Assembly: GCA_038229875.1 (NCBI GenBank)
Contig: JBBROA010000073.1
Location: forward strand, 1-22,044
Direction of reading: 5' to 3'
Source: JALYUA01 sp038229875
GTDB lineage: Bacteria > Acidobacteriota > Thermoanaerobaculia > UBA5066 > Gp7-AA6
DNA: 22,044 bases
Both the position numbers and the translations under genes were made by a program. The notes beneath the pieces were generated by a model. It worked only from the letters and a program-made list of their open reading frames with translations. It was not told the DNA's origin and searched no databases. Below are positions 21,043-22,044 of the stretch, piece by piece. Numbering within the stretch: the first letter of the stretch is position 1; the number at the start of each line of letters is the position of its first letter.

Positions 21043-22044
21043 CGAAGGCCTCGCACGAGATAGAGGTTCGAGAGCCGCCTCGCATAGCTGTACGCGTAGG
21101 TCTCTCCGTCATCCGAGAAGTGAGGAGGACGGATGAACGTGACGCCGGTCGGATCGTCCGGGATCATCGTCTTCCACGGCAGACGCGCGCCGGTGGCGAC
21201 GTCGATCCGCGAGGTGCGCGCCGGCAGCTCTCCGGGACGGTAGACGAACAGGAAGCGGCCGCTCCCCTCCCAGGCGCACGGGACCTCGTCGGGCGCGAGA
21301 CCGGGAATGGGGCGCGGCTTTCCGCCGTCGAGTGAAAACAGCGTCGGCGGGCCGTCCGGAGCGATGGCAAAAAAGAGCTTCCCGTCGGGCGATATCAGAT
21401 GAGAGTAAGGAATCAAGCGCAGCCCCTCCGGGGTCACCGCCCGCGGCGCCGATCCGTTGACATCCTGGACGTACAGCCGCAGCCCGTGCCCCGTCTCGGT
21501 TCCTGCGATCAGGAATGTCTTTCCATCGGGAAACCAGGAAGCCCATTCCATGAAGAATTTTTCGGGAGGGAGCTGCCGGGGCTCTCCGGGACCGATGGGC
21601 AGGAGCCGCAACGTGTTCCGCTCTTTCGGATTGCCCGCGAGCGCCCAGCGGCCGTCCGGCGACATCTCGAGCGCCACCCCGAACGAGAGCTTGATTGGGA
21701 GCGAGCCGTCGGCCTTTCTCACATAGATGGTTCCGTCCGGTCCTCCTCCTTCCGCCGATTCGTCGAAGAGGATCCGGGTGCCGTCGGGAGAGAGGTGGCG
21801 GAGCGCCGAAAAGTCGAGCCAGGAGAGGTCCCGCTCCTTCGTGTCACCCGGCCATTGCCCCGAGATGCCCACTCGCAGGTCGTCCGTGGCGAGGAGCACC
21901 GCTCCCTGGGAGGAGATGTCCTGGAGAGTGAGGGAGCCCCCCTGCCGGTAGGCCAACCGCAATCTTCCGGCGAGGTCCACCGCCTGGAGCGCCCTGTTGC
22001 CGCCCGACTTCGTCGCCGTGAACCAGATCTCGCGCCCGTCCGGG
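21039..22044 (-). CDS. K8: type A PD40 beta-propeller, C-terminal part of a probable Ser/Thr kinase (5' end outside window)
   Basis: The frame is open from the right edge of the window to a TGA at 21039-21041, giving 334 visible residues, all propeller. Turns such as S-P-D-G-T, S-P-D-G-R, F-P-D-G-K, S-P-D-G-K and S-D-D-G-E mark successive blades; E-R-D-L-S-W-L-D and the terminus S-N-L-Y-L-V-R-G-L-R match K2 and K6. By family length about 520 residues, including kinase domain and membrane helix, should lie beyond the window, but the kinase itself is not seen, so a propeller-only protein is possible. Its stop overlaps the K7 start by 4 bp, making K8 the upstream partner of a coupled pair. The protein should face outward as a sensor or scaffold domain. 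Confidence 0.88.
   Translation of the reverse strand, partial: PDGREIWFTATKSGGNRALQAVDLAGRLRLAYRQGGSLTLQDISSQGAVLLATDDLRVGISGQWPGDTKERDLSWLDFSALRHLSPDGTRILFDESAEGGGPDGTIYVRKADGSLPIKLSFGVALEMSPDGRWALAGNPKERNTLRLLPIGPGEPRQLPPEKFFMEWASWFPDGKTFLIAGTETGHGLRLYVQDVNGSAPRAVTPEGLRLIPYSHLISPDGKLFFAIAPDGPPTLFSLDGGKPRPIPGLAPDEVPCAWEGSGRFLFVYRPGELPARTSRIDVATGARLPWKTMIPDDPTGVTFIRPPHFSDDGETYAYSYARRLSNLYLVRGLR

Overview
This is a high-GC bacterial window dominated by one gene family: transmembrane Ser/Thr protein kinases whose N-terminal Hanks-type kinase domain is joined through one membrane helix to a long extracytoplasmic PD40/TolB-like beta-propeller. Eight such genes (called K1 to K8 here, left to right), all on the minus strand, fill about 19 of 22 kb; K1 and K8 run off the window edges. 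Dense arrays of these receptors with the signature start M-T-L-x-x-G-x-x-L-G-P-Y-E-I are typical of Acidobacteriota (Solibacter/Thermoanaerobaculia-like genomes). That assignment is inferred from protein style and GC content, not from a marker gene.

Layout, left to right. 1-1874: K1, C-terminus outside the window. 1885-2572: a small protein gene and an AbiEii-like nucleotidyltransferase, overlapping by 23 bp; K1 starts 10 bp after the small gene, so the three could be one transcription unit. 2727-3986 (+): ispG (methylerythritol phosphate pathway), the only plus-strand gene and the only obvious housekeeping gene. 4028-12229: K2, K3 and K4. 12363-12790: a broken kinase-gene remnant that keeps a family start, one propeller segment and the last blade. 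12801-18013: K5 and K6, overlapping as TTGA. 18014-18399: the longest gene-free stretch (386 bp), with a probable promoter for K6, an inverted repeat and what looks like the last residues of another lost kinase gene. 18400-22044: K7 and K8 (5' part outside), overlapping as GTGA.

The kinases fall into recognisable types. Kinase domains: type A (K2, K4), type B (K1, K3, K5), with K6 and K7 distinct. Propellers: type A (K2, K6, K8 and the remnants), type B (K1, K3, K4, K5), type C (K7). K4 pairs a type A kinase with a type B propeller, so inputs and outputs have apparently been recombined. With the remnants, two translationally coupled pairs and several non-ATG starts, the locus looks like an actively reshuffling array of receptor kinases. 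The ligands, the kinase substrates and any downstream effector cannot be read from this window. I see no tRNA, rRNA, CRISPR, transposase or phage genes.
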